A stretch of 64,000 bases of DNA from Butyrivibrio fibrisolvens (GTDB lineage Bacteria > Bacillota > Clostridia > Lachnospirales > Lachnospiraceae), in the NCBI RefSeq assembly GCF_023206215.1, contig NZ_CP065800.1:558001-622000 (forward strand), given 5' to 3'. The position numbers and the translations under genes were made by a program. Positions 53,308 to 64,000 of the stretch are shown here, piece after piece. Position 1 is the first letter of the stretch. Each line of letters starts with the position of its first letter. The notes beneath the pieces were generated by a model, which was not told the origin of the DNA, did no database searches, and worked only from the letters and a program-made list of their open reading frames with translations.

Positions 53308-53424
53308 GCAATCGCCTCCTTACGCTTTATTATCACGCAGGAATAAAACTTATAAGATCACATCCAGATCCTACGCAAGGCAACCGATCTTTGATACTAA
53401 AAGTCCTCTTACAGATAACAAATA

Positions 53425-54018
53425 TCAGACACCCATATCTTTTAGGTATGACGTTATCTCACCCAGTATCTGATCAATTGAGCCCTCGTTATTGAATCTG
53501 CGCGTGATTCCTGCTTCTTTTATCTTTTCTTCGGAAAAATCTTCCTCGTCTGCAAGATATCTACGGCACATCTCATCATACTTGGGGTGCTCTTGTTTAT
53601 TCTCCCTGTGCATGGCTCTCTCCATGCGGATCCTGTCAGAGATCTCGATATAAACAGGAACCACCTTGTCGGCCCCAAAATATTCCTTCATGGACTCATA
53701 GGCTTCAAGAGTACCGATCATCAGAAAGCTTCCAAGGCTTAGATCTATCTGCCCGTCATCTACGGTAAAATATCGCCACGGTCCATAACATGTGTCGTAA
53801 GTACGTCCTTCTATTATCTTTCGGTCATTCAAAAACTTCTGATAACCCTCTTCATCACAAAAGTAGTACTGAACGCCATTTTCTTCCTTGTCTCGCATGG
53901 GTCTTGTGGTATATAAAACAACTTTTTTTAGATCCAGAATATGCTTTTCCAGAAGATTTTTATAAACTGTATCTTTTCCTGTAGTGCTCTTACCCATGAG
54001 CAGAACTATTTTCCCCAT
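53425..54018 (-). CDS. Guanylate kinase-like protein
   Basis: A 197-residue P-loop nucleotide kinase. The Walker A reads GKSTTGKDT instead of the usual SGPSGVGKGT, and RPMRDKEENGVQYYF replaces TRPPRPGEVDGVDYFF. These changes mark the clostridial operon-linked paralogue, which may not be the housekeeping Gmk. The start at 54018 follows GAGG. It is the second gene of the operon, between the decarboxylase and yaaR genes. Confidence 0.8.
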   Translation of the reverse strand: MGKIVLLMGKSTTGKDTVYKNLLEKHILDLKKVVLYTTRPMRDKEENGVQYYFCDEEGYQKFLNDRKIIEGRTYDTCYGPWRYFTVDDGQIDLSLGSFLMIGTLEAYESMKEYFGADKVVPVYIEISDRIRMERAMHRENKQEHPKYDEMCRRYLADEEDFSEEKIKEAGITRRFNNEGSIDQILGEITSYLKDMGV

Positions 54019-54045
54019 ATTAAACCTCACAATGTATATTTAATT

Positions 54046-55449
54046 TCAGGTAATAACTCTTATCTTACCTGTCTCTGAAATTCCCTGAACATTAAGTCCT
54101 TTGGATAAACTGTCGCGGATAGTACTTACAATATCTTGAGAGATCTCTTCTCCGGGAACTATGATAGGTATCCCAGGCGGATATAAGTTCACGAAATCTC
54201 CTGCTATACGTCCTACTGCTGATTCCAGGATCACCTCTTCATAGCCGCTATCCCATGCATCACGCAAAGTCTTTATAGCTTTTGGAGCCGTATCCGTAGA
54301 AAGAGTATCATTCTTTAACCTCGTGTCGCGAGCAAAGCCCAGTCTTCTATCTATATCTTCTACGGCCTCTATAAGTCTATCTATGCCCTCTATGGTGTCC
54401 ATGCCAGTGATTATCATAAGAACATAGGTTTCACATGCCATCTCAGGCTGCAGAGCGTATCTGGTCCTCAGCAGATCATATAGCTGTGATCCGCTTATAG
54501 ATGTATTCCTGCAGGAGATAACTACCTTGCATGGGTCATTGACTATATTATCATCCGGGATCTCAAGGTGCTGTAACTGTCTTGTAGCATCTATGATCTT
54601 GTCATGATAAGACATAAGGCTATCGGCCCACAGATTCCCATTAGCAGTCATATAAGTGATGCAGTCATCAATAGACGCCATCATAAGATACGACGGACTA
54701 CTAGTCTGATAGATCCTTAGAAACCTCTTAAGCCTGTCCCTGTCAACTATCGTCCCATTCACATGTAAAAGCGCTGTCTGAGTGATGCTGGGAAGTGTCT
54801 TATGAAGACTGTGTATTACAATATCAGCTCCCCCTTCAATAGCACCTTCACTTATACGATCACTTATTCCAAGATGTGCCCCGTGAGCTTCATCTACTAT
54901 CAAAGCTGCGCCATATGAATGGGCTATGTCAGCAATAGCCCTGACATCCGAATACACACCCTCATAAGTAGGTGATGTGATAAACACTGCTTTGATAGAA
55001 GTTCCCGCCTTAAGCGCAGCATCTATATCTTCCGGCTTAACAGCGCCGCAGAAATCATAGCCGCTTATACGCTGAGGATATAAATATTCCAGCTTAAGAT
55101 TTCTAAGATAGGCAGCATGATATAAAGACTTGTGACAGTTCCTTGCAGTAAGGATAGTATCTCCATCGCCTGTAACAGCCGATATGGCCGACAGAACGCC
55201 GCAGGTCGAGCCATTTACAAGGAAGTATGTCTCACCTGCCTTATACAGAGCATTAGCCCTGTTCTGGCAATCCATTATAATATCTCTTGCATCATGCAGG
55301 TTATCAAAGTCATCTATCTCTGTAATATCATGATCAAAGAAAAGAGCTGTATCCATGCCGCAGCCTGCATTTCTCTTATGGCCCGGCATATGATAAGGAT
55401 ACATATTGCTTCTGCTAAGATCACCAAGCTTATCCCATAACTGTCCCAA
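54046..55449 (-). CDS. PLP-dependent Orn/Lys/Arg decarboxylase-family protein
   Basis: Fold-type I decarboxylase of the short SpeA/YaaO-like group, which may make agmatine, cadaverine or putrescine. It has MYPYHMPGHKRNAGC, FLVNGSTCGVLSAI, IVDEAHGAHLG and the PLP lysine in HSLHKTLPSITQT. The start is uncertain: TTG at 55449 has GGAG six bases upstream, while an in-frame TTG at 55479 has no site. At about 467 residues it lacks the extra wing domain of large decarboxylases. It heads the gmk-like/yaaR/holB/yaaT operon. A stretch near 54316-54336 resembles intergenic element D. Confidence 0.88.
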   Translation of the reverse strand: MGQLWDKLGDLSRSNMYPYHMPGHKRNAGCGMDTALFFDHDITEIDDFDNLHDARDIIMDCQNRANALYKAGETYFLVNGSTCGVLSAISAVTGDGDTILTARNCHKSLYHAAYLRNLKLEYLYPQRISGYDFCGAVKPEDIDAALKAGTSIKAVFITSPTYEGVYSDVRAIADIAHSYGAALIVDEAHGAHLGISDRISEGAIEGGADIVIHSLHKTLPSITQTALLHVNGTIVDRDRLKRFLRIYQTSSPSYLMMASIDDCITYMTANGNLWADSLMSYHDKIIDATRQLQHLEIPDDNIVNDPCKVVISCRNTSISGSQLYDLLRTRYALQPEMACETYVLMIITGMDTIEGIDRLIEAVEDIDRRLGFARDTRLKNDTLSTDTAPKAIKTLRDAWDSGYEEVILESAVGRIAGDFVNLYPPGIPIIVPGEEISQDIVSTIRDSLSKGLNVQGISETGKIRVIT

Positions 55450-55582
55450 TAGTATCTCCAAATGTATTATTATCTGCAAAACTTTGCACTACCACTATTA
55501 ATAACTTATCTATTATACCATGACAGGACTATCTTGAATATTGTAAAGAATCTTCACTATTGCATCGTATATTTGAAAGAAA

Positions 55583-55625
55583 ATAAGATCATCATATATC
55601 CCCAATAGGATATTTGATGATCTTA
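55583..55625 (-). terminator. Second stem-loop after the tRNA array
   Basis: ATAAGATCATCA pairs with TGATGATCTTAT across a 43-base hairpin. On the minus strand it ends in TTTTCTTTC. It backs up the terminator at 55653. Confidence 0.6.
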
Positions 55626-55652
55626 TGAGTTTAATACCAGAAAATATGACAT

Positions 55653-55680
55653 AAAAAAAGACATAAGATATACTTATGTC
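55653..55680 (-). terminator. Terminator of the rRNA-tRNA transcript
   Basis: GACATAAG / CTTATGTC stem with a five-base loop followed on the minus strand by TTTTTTTATG, 15 bases after the last tRNA-Phe. Confidence 0.88.
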
Positions 55681-55694
55681 GAAAATAAAAAAAG

Positions 55695-55767
<73 letters not shown>

Positions 55768-55773
55768 ACAGAG

Positions 55774-55847
55774 TAGCGGGGACAGGATTTGAACCTATGA
55801 CCTTCGGGTTATGAGCCCGACGAGCTTCCAGACTGCTCCACCCCGCG
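55774..55847 (-). tRNA. Initiator tRNA-fMet (CAT), distal copy
   Basis: 74 bases, anticodon CAT. The three consecutive G-C pairs of the anticodon stem (GGG/CCC) and the unpaired position 1-72 (C and T) mark it as the initiator. CCA not encoded. Confidence 0.95.
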
Positions 55848-55898
55848 TCATTGAAGTTCTTCAAGAACTCCCACTATTGCAAATATTAAGTTATCAAG

Positions 55899-55980
55899 TG
55901 GGTGGCGGTGGATTCGAACCACCGAAGCAATTTGCAGCAGATTTACAGTCTGTCCCCTTTGGCCACTCGGGAAGCCACCC
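55899..55980 (-). tRNA. tRNA-Tyr (GTA), distal copy
   Basis: 82 bases, type II with a long variable arm, anticodon GTA, acceptor GGGTGGC/GCCACCC, discriminator A. Confidence 0.96.
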
Positions 55981-55990
55981 TTATGAAAAA

Positions 55991-56063
55991 AGCCGATGAG
56001 CGGACTCGAACCGTTAACCTGCTGATTACAAATCAGCTGCTCTGCCAATTGAGCCACATCGGC
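55991..56063 (-). tRNA. tRNA-Thr (TGT), distal copy
   Basis: 73 bases, anticodon TGT, acceptor GCCGATG/CATCGGC, discriminator T. Confidence 0.95.
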
Positions 56064-56098
56064 GTTTTCATAGAAAACTTTAGATAAAATCTAAAGCG

Positions 56099-56171
56099 TG
56101 GGACCTACAGGGCTCGAACCTGTGACCCTCTGCTTGTAAGGCAGATGCTCTCCCAGCTGAGCTAAGATCCC
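56099..56171 (-). tRNA. tRNA-Val (TAC), distal copy
   Basis: 73 bases, anticodon TAC, acceptor GGGATCT/AGGTCCC with one T-G pair, discriminator A. Confidence 0.95.
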
Positions 56172-56212
56172 GTATTTAATTAGCTGGACTTCTACGATGT
56201 TCTGTAGAAGAA

Positions 56213-56286
56213 CGACCCGAATGGGGCTCGAACCCATGACCTCCGCCGTGACAGGGCGGCGCTCTAACCAACTGAGCCACCGGGCC
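56213..56286 (-). tRNA. tRNA-Asp (GTC), distal copy
   Basis: 74 bases, anticodon GTC, acceptor GGCCCGG/TCGGGTC, discriminator G as usual for Asp. Confidence 0.95.
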
Positions 56287-56331
56287 TTATATATTAAGCA
56301 CAAAATGTATCGTGCCTTTGAACAAAAAAAG

Positions 56332-56404
<73 letters not shown>

Positions 56405-56410
56405 ACAAAG

Positions 56411-56484
56411 TAGCGGGGACAGGATTTGAACCTATGACCTTCGGGTTATGAGCCCGACGAGCTTCCAGACTGCTCCACCCCGCG
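56411..56484 (-). tRNA. Initiator tRNA-fMet (CAT), proximal copy
   Basis: 74 bases, same sequence as the copy at 55774-55847, with the initiator GGG/CCC anticodon stem. Confidence 0.95.
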
Positions 56485-56535
56485 TCATTGAAGTCCTTCA
56501 AGAACTCCCACTATTATCAGTATGAAGTTAACGAG

Positions 56536-56617
56536 TGGGTGGCGGTGGATTCGAACCACCGAAGCAATTTGCAGCAGATTTACAGTCTGTCCCCTTTGGC
56601 CACTCGGGAAGCCACCC
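56536..56617 (-). tRNA. tRNA-Tyr (GTA), proximal copy
   Basis: 82 bases, same sequence as the copy at 55899-55980. Confidence 0.96.
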
Positions 56618-56626
56618 TTATGAAAA

Positions 56627-56699
56627 AGCCGATGAGCGGACTCGAACCGTTAACCTGCTGATTACAAATCAGCTGCTCTGCCAATTGAGCCACATCGGC
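56627..56699 (-). tRNA. tRNA-Thr (TGT), proximal copy
   Basis: 73 bases, same sequence as the copy at 55991-56063. Confidence 0.95.
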
Positions 56700-56733
56700 G
56701 TTTCATAAAAAACTTTAGATAAAATCTAAAGCG

Positions 56734-56806
56734 TGGGACCTACAGGGCTCGAACCTGTGACCCTCTGCTTGTAAGGCAGATGCTCTCCCAGCTGAGCTAA
56801 GATCCC
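56734..56806 (-). tRNA. tRNA-Val (TAC), proximal copy
   Basis: 73 bases, same sequence as the copy at 56099-56171. Confidence 0.95.
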
Positions 56807-56846
56807 ATATTTAATTAGCTGGACTTCTACGATGTTCTGTAGAAAG

Positions 56847-56920
56847 CGACCCGAATGGGGCTCGAACCCATGACCTCCGCCGTGACAGGGCGGCGCTCTA
56901 ACCAACTGAGCCACCGGGCC
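56847..56920 (-). tRNA. tRNA-Asp (GTC), proximal copy
   Basis: 74 bases, same sequence as the copy at 56213-56286. First tRNA after the 23S gene. Confidence 0.95.
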
Positions 56921-57018
56921 TTATTCTTTATTGTTCCCTGAAAACCGAACACTGAATACTATATCAGTTTGTTTCTATGTTGTCAACCACTTTATTTGAA
57001 AGTTCTTCAAGACTTTTT

Positions 57019-59933
<2,915 letters not shown>

Positions 59934-60179
59934 TGTTATGCAGGAATCAGTCCTGATCTTTCGATCATCTGGATTCTCTTCTTATCTTTCTCACAGCGAT
60001 ATGAGTAAGATAAGGCCCATTTCTTTCGAAATGGTCTTGATGAATTTCTTCATCTTTTTTGATGTCTTGATTTTTGGTTTGGACATAGAACATATCTTTG
60101 ATCTTTTGGATCTTGATATAATCTATATTTCAGTATTCGGTTTTCAAGGAACAATCTGAGATAGCGAACTATCTCGAAT

Positions 60180-60251
60180 GGAGATGGAGAGATTCGAACT
60201 CTTGACCCCCTGCTTGCAAGGCAGGTGCTCTCCCAACTGAGCTACACCCCC
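60180..60251 (-). tRNA. tRNA-Ala (TGC)
   Basis: 72 bases, anticodon TGC. The acceptor GGGGGTG/CATCTCC contains the G3-U70 pair, the identity element for alanyl-tRNA synthetase. It lies six bases after the 5S gene and before the 23S gene. Confidence 0.96.
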
Positions 60252-60257
60252 ATTTAA

Positions 60258-60374
60258 ACTGGCATCCACCTATCCTCCCATACCGTCACCAGTATAGTAC
60301 TTTCGGCCGCTTAGGTCTTAACCGTCGTGTTCGAGATGGGAACGGGTGTTTCCCCCAAGCGCATCGACACCAGA
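60258..60374 (-). rRNA. rrf: 5S ribosomal RNA
   Basis: About 117 bases on the minus strand, with the conserved CCCGTTCCCATCTCGAACAC and GGTGACGG-type loop E/D blocks and complementary ends (CTGG/CCAG). It lies between the 16S gene and tRNA-Ala, which is an unusual place for 5S. Confidence 0.94.
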
Positions 60375-60507
60375 AATGTTATGTTGTAAATGTTCAACGC
60401 TTTGATATCTTACTCTCAAGCATTTAAGCTGTCAAGTAGTATTTTCAAAGCTTTTAGCTTTAACAACTAAACAGTAATGCAACTCCCTACTTCTTCCTTC
60501 TTTATTT

Positions 60508-62059
<1,552 letters not shown>

Positions 62060-62324
62060 AAATAATTGTTCTTTCCGGTTCAGACTTATGCTGACTTAAT
62101 CAGAATAATTCTGCTCCACTGTTATTTCTAACAGTTTGATGGTGGCTAAACCATCAAAAATTTACTTTTGGTTTTTGTTCTTCTGAACATTCTGTCCTTC
62201 TTCAAAAGAAGAACTGGAATTTTCAGGGTTGCATTACTGTTAAGTTGTCAAAGTGCTTTCAAAAGCTCTTGCCTTAAGGCTTTTAAGCTTTTGTGTCTTG
62301 GCTTTGTCCGCCGCAACGTGATTT

Positions 62325-62353
62325 ATTTTAACTCGTTGCCAGTAACTTGTCAA
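62325..62353 (-). promoter_or_regulatory. rRNA operon promoter P2
   Basis: On the minus strand TTGACA (62348-62353), 17 bases, TAAAAT (62325-62330). It lies about 265 bases upstream of the 16S gene. Confidence 0.8.
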
Positions 62354-62441
62354 GAACTTTTTGAATCATTTTTTGCTGCAGCTCGTTGTCTGATGAAGCT
62401 CTCGCTCTTCAAAACAGCTCGTTTCTTACGCAGCGAAGATG

Positions 62442-62470
62442 ATTATATCTTGATGCTGATTTTTTGTCAA
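62442..62470 (-). promoter_or_regulatory. rRNA operon promoter P1
   Basis: On the minus strand a perfect consensus: TTGACA (62465-62470), 17 bases, TATAAT (62442-62447). The leader from here to 62060 has no gene; it should hold processing stems and antitermination signals. Confidence 0.88.
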
Positions 62471-62532
62471 CATCTTTTTTCGATTTTCTTTTTCTTATTT
62501 ATAAGCGATTCGATCGCTCATATTTAAGGGAC

Positions 62533-62566
62533 AAAAAAAGAACCTTGTAAACCTCTCAAGATTCTC
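62533..62566 (-). terminator. Terminator of tRNA-Ser
   Basis: AGAATCTTG / CAAGGTTCT stem followed on the minus strand by TTTTTTTG. It insulates the rRNA promoters from tRNA-Ser transcription. Confidence 0.82.
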
Positions 62567-62593
62567 TTTAAGCAAAAGCATTAAATCGAAAAA

Positions 62594-62681
62594 CGGAGAA
62601 AGCGGGATTTGAACCCGCGCACCGGTCGCCCGGTCTACACCCTTAGCAGGGGCGCCTCTTCAGCCACTTGAGTATTTCTCC
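62594..62681 (-). tRNA. tRNA-Ser (GCT)
   Basis: 88 bases, type II with a long variable arm, anticodon GCT, acceptor GGAGAAA/TTTCTCC, discriminator G. It stands alone upstream of the rRNA promoters; the 62682-62937 gap upstream is AT-rich and should hold its promoter. Confidence 0.95.
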
Positions 62682-62937
62682 ACATGTCTGAATAACCACT
62701 CTACCAAATGGTATAAATATTTGGTTCAGCATCTCTCCAGAAGCCGATCATACTACCTCGTATATCGAAATACTTCCTTCGCGACGCATCATTTATTATA
62801 CAGATGACATTTCCTGTTTGTCAATCGTTTTACGCAATAATAATAAATATTTTTTTCAGACATTTACAAACTATTCTGATCCTCTTGAACTGTATTTACA
62901 AAATCACACATTCGTAAAAATGCTATTCATGAAAGTG

Positions 62938-63468
62938 TTAAATCTGTTCATACAGATTGGTTCCCTCTGAGTCTATTACAACTATACAAGGGAAGTTCTC
63001 TACGTGAAGTCTTCTGATGGCTTCTGTTCCAAGATCATCATAGGCTATAACCTCAGATGAAGTTATGGCTTTGGATAGCAGGGCACCAGCTCCGCCTATT
63101 GCAGCAAAATACACAGCTTTATTCCTGACTATGGCATCCTGTACTTCCTTGGTTCTCTTACCCTTGCCTATCATGCCTCTAAGGCCAAGATCAAGAAGTG
63201 AGGGTGCATACTTGTCCATACGGCTTGCTGTTGTAGGACCGGCTGATCCTATAGGTCTTCCCGGTCTTGCAGGAGATGGTCCCATGTAATATATTATATT
63301 GCCATCAAGTTCAAAGGGGAGCTTCCCACTTTTTGAAAGAGCCTCTGACATTCTCTTATGAGCCGCATCCCTTGCTGTATATATAGTTCCGGTGATGTAT
63401 ATCATATCCCCGGCTTTTAACTTAGATGTATCCTCTTTGGTCAAAGGAGCATTAATATGGTATTCCAT
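62938..63468 (-). CDS. Class I fumarate hydratase / L-tartrate dehydratase, beta subunit
   Basis: A 176-residue C-terminal-type subunit of an iron-sulfur hydro-lyase that interconverts fumarate and malate (or dehydrates tartrate). Motifs: GDMIYITGTIYTARDAAHKR, the active-site GPTTASRMDKYAP and MIGKGKRTKEV, ending in a swivelling domain. GAGG precedes the ATG. It lies 106 bases downstream of the alpha-subunit gene, with a structured element between them. Fumarase versus tartrate dehydratase cannot be decided by eye. Confidence 0.9.
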   Translation of the reverse strand: MEYHINAPLTKEDTSKLKAGDMIYITGTIYTARDAAHKRMSEALSKSGKLPFELDGNIIYYMGPSPARPGRPIGSAGPTTASRMDKYAPSLLDLGLRGMIGKGKRTKEVQDAIVRNKAVYFAAIGGAGALLSKAITSSEVIAYDDLGTEAIRRLHVENFPCIVVIDSEGTNLYEQI

Positions 63469-63480
63469 TTTTTAACCTCA

Positions 63481-63566
63481 TGTCGCGAGCAAAGCGAGTG
63501 ACTAATGGTTCAAATTGGTGGAGCTCGCGACACCAATTTGGGTTTGAAAGTGGAACACTTTCAAAC
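63481..63566. repeat. Overlapping inverted repeats between fumarase subunit genes, element D
   Basis: TGTCGCGAGC (63481-63490) is complementary to GCTCGCGACA (63523-63532), which lies in the loop of a second hairpin CAAATTGGTG/CACCAATTTG (63511-63520 with 63531-63540). A third hairpin GTTTGAAAGT/ACTTTCAAAC follows at 63542-63566. The first two can form a pseudoknot-like or alternative fold. It includes GCGAGCAAAGCGAGTGAC, related to the apex of elements A and B. Confidence 0.8.
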
Positions 63567-63574
63567 TTAACCTC

Positions 63575-64000
63575 TCACAGTGTTCTGCTTATATGTCTGT
63601 TGACATGGCAACAGATGTTAACAGCAACAGGAAGTCCTGCTATATGTGTTGCATAGGTGTTTATATTAACAGCAAGCGCTGTAGTAGATCCGCCCAGTCC
63701 TCCGGGGCCTATACCTGTTGCATTGATACGCTCTAGCATCTCCTCTTCCATATCTTTAATATATGGTATATCCGAATGCTCTCCTGCAGGTCTTGTCAGT
63801 GCCTGCTTGGCCATAATAGCGCATTTTTCAAAGGTACCACCTATTCCTACTCCGACAACCATAGGAGGGCATGCGTTAGGGCCGGCATCCTTTACGGCCT
63901 GAAGTATGGCATTCTTCACTCCCTCTTCTCCGTCAGCAGGTTTGAGCATATAGATCTTGCTCATATTCTCGCTTCCAAAGCCCTTGGGGGCACAGGTGAT
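63575..64000 (-). CDS. Class I fumarate hydratase / tartrate dehydratase, alpha subunit (partial)
   Basis: The 5' part lies beyond the window; 141 codons are visible, reading in frame from base 64000. The first visible residues ITCAPKGFGSENMSK, then GPNACPPMVVGVGIGGTFEKC and GIGPGGLGGSTTALAVN, are C-terminal portions of the iron-sulfur catalytic subunit. The Cys in NACPPM is one of the cluster ligands in relatives. The downstream beta subunit completes the enzyme. The pair could act with pckA in the reductive branch from phosphoenolpyruvate to malate and fumarate. Confidence 0.9.
   Translation of the reverse strand: MTCAPKGFGSENMSKIYMLKPADGEEGVKNAILQAVKDAGPNACPPMVVGVGIGGTFEKCAIMAKQALTRPAGEHSDIPYIKDMEEEMLERINATGIGPGGLGGSTTALAVNINTYATHIAGLPVAVNICCHVNRHISRTL

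Overview
The window reads as a chromosomal segment of a low-to-mid GC, strictly fermentative Firmicute of the family Lachnospiraceae. The 16S rRNA gene and the protein families (mannose/cellobiose-type phosphorylases, YesM/YesN sensors, PSP1/YaaT operon) fit best with Butyrivibrio or a close relative. This placement is an inference from recognised sequence style, not from a database search. Shine-Dalgarno sequences of the AGGAGG type precede most genes, and rho-independent terminators are common.

Layout. 0-12.7 kb is housekeeping: proC, a TrmH/SpoU-type rRNA methyltransferase, pfkA, a divergent dnaE, metK behind a SAM-I riboswitch, a secreted coiled-coil/SleB-type hydrolase and tex. 12.9-17 kb carries a chemoreceptor, a lipoprotein and an orphan carbamate kinase. 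17-38.7 kb is a beta-glucan/oligosaccharide island: a domain-permuted GH3 beta-glucosidase, a LacI-like ligand-binding protein fused to a degenerate GGDEF domain, a binding-protein/histidine-kinase/response-regulator operon (YesM/YesN type), an ABC importer without ATPase (binding lipoprotein plus two permeases), two large GH94/GH149-clade phosphorylases and an MFS transporter. The likely logic is import of beta-glucooligosaccharides, phosphorolysis in the cytoplasm to glucose-1-phosphate, and finishing by GH3. Two promoters in this island share an ACACCATTT motif that may be the response-regulator site. 38.7-44.3 kb has an unusual XRE-type regulator divergent from three secreted proteins of unknown function. 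44.5-48.4 kb has a membrane-tethered Mrr-like nuclease domain protein, pckA and a GH27 alpha-galactosidase. 48.4-55.4 kb is the conserved decarboxylase/gmk-like/yaaR/holB/yaaT/methyltransferase/rsmI operon.

55.7-62.7 kb is an rRNA operon transcribed on the minus strand in the unusual order 16S-5S-tRNA-Ala-23S, followed by a six-tRNA cassette (Asp-Val-Thr-Tyr-fMet-Phe) present twice in tandem; two consensus promoters lie upstream, then tRNA-Ser. The window ends with the beta and (partial) alpha subunits of a class I fumarate hydratase/tartrate dehydratase.

The most unusual signal is non-coding. Two long imperfect palindromes (1898-2116 and 26783-27048) have unrelated outer arms but a fixed-length core with the same apex, the same internal loop and compensating stem changes. 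Two further intergenic hairpin elements (33849-33992 and 63481-63566) carry a related apex or bulge sequence. They look like one family of structured repeats. No CRISPR array, prophage or insertion sequence with a transposase is visible.
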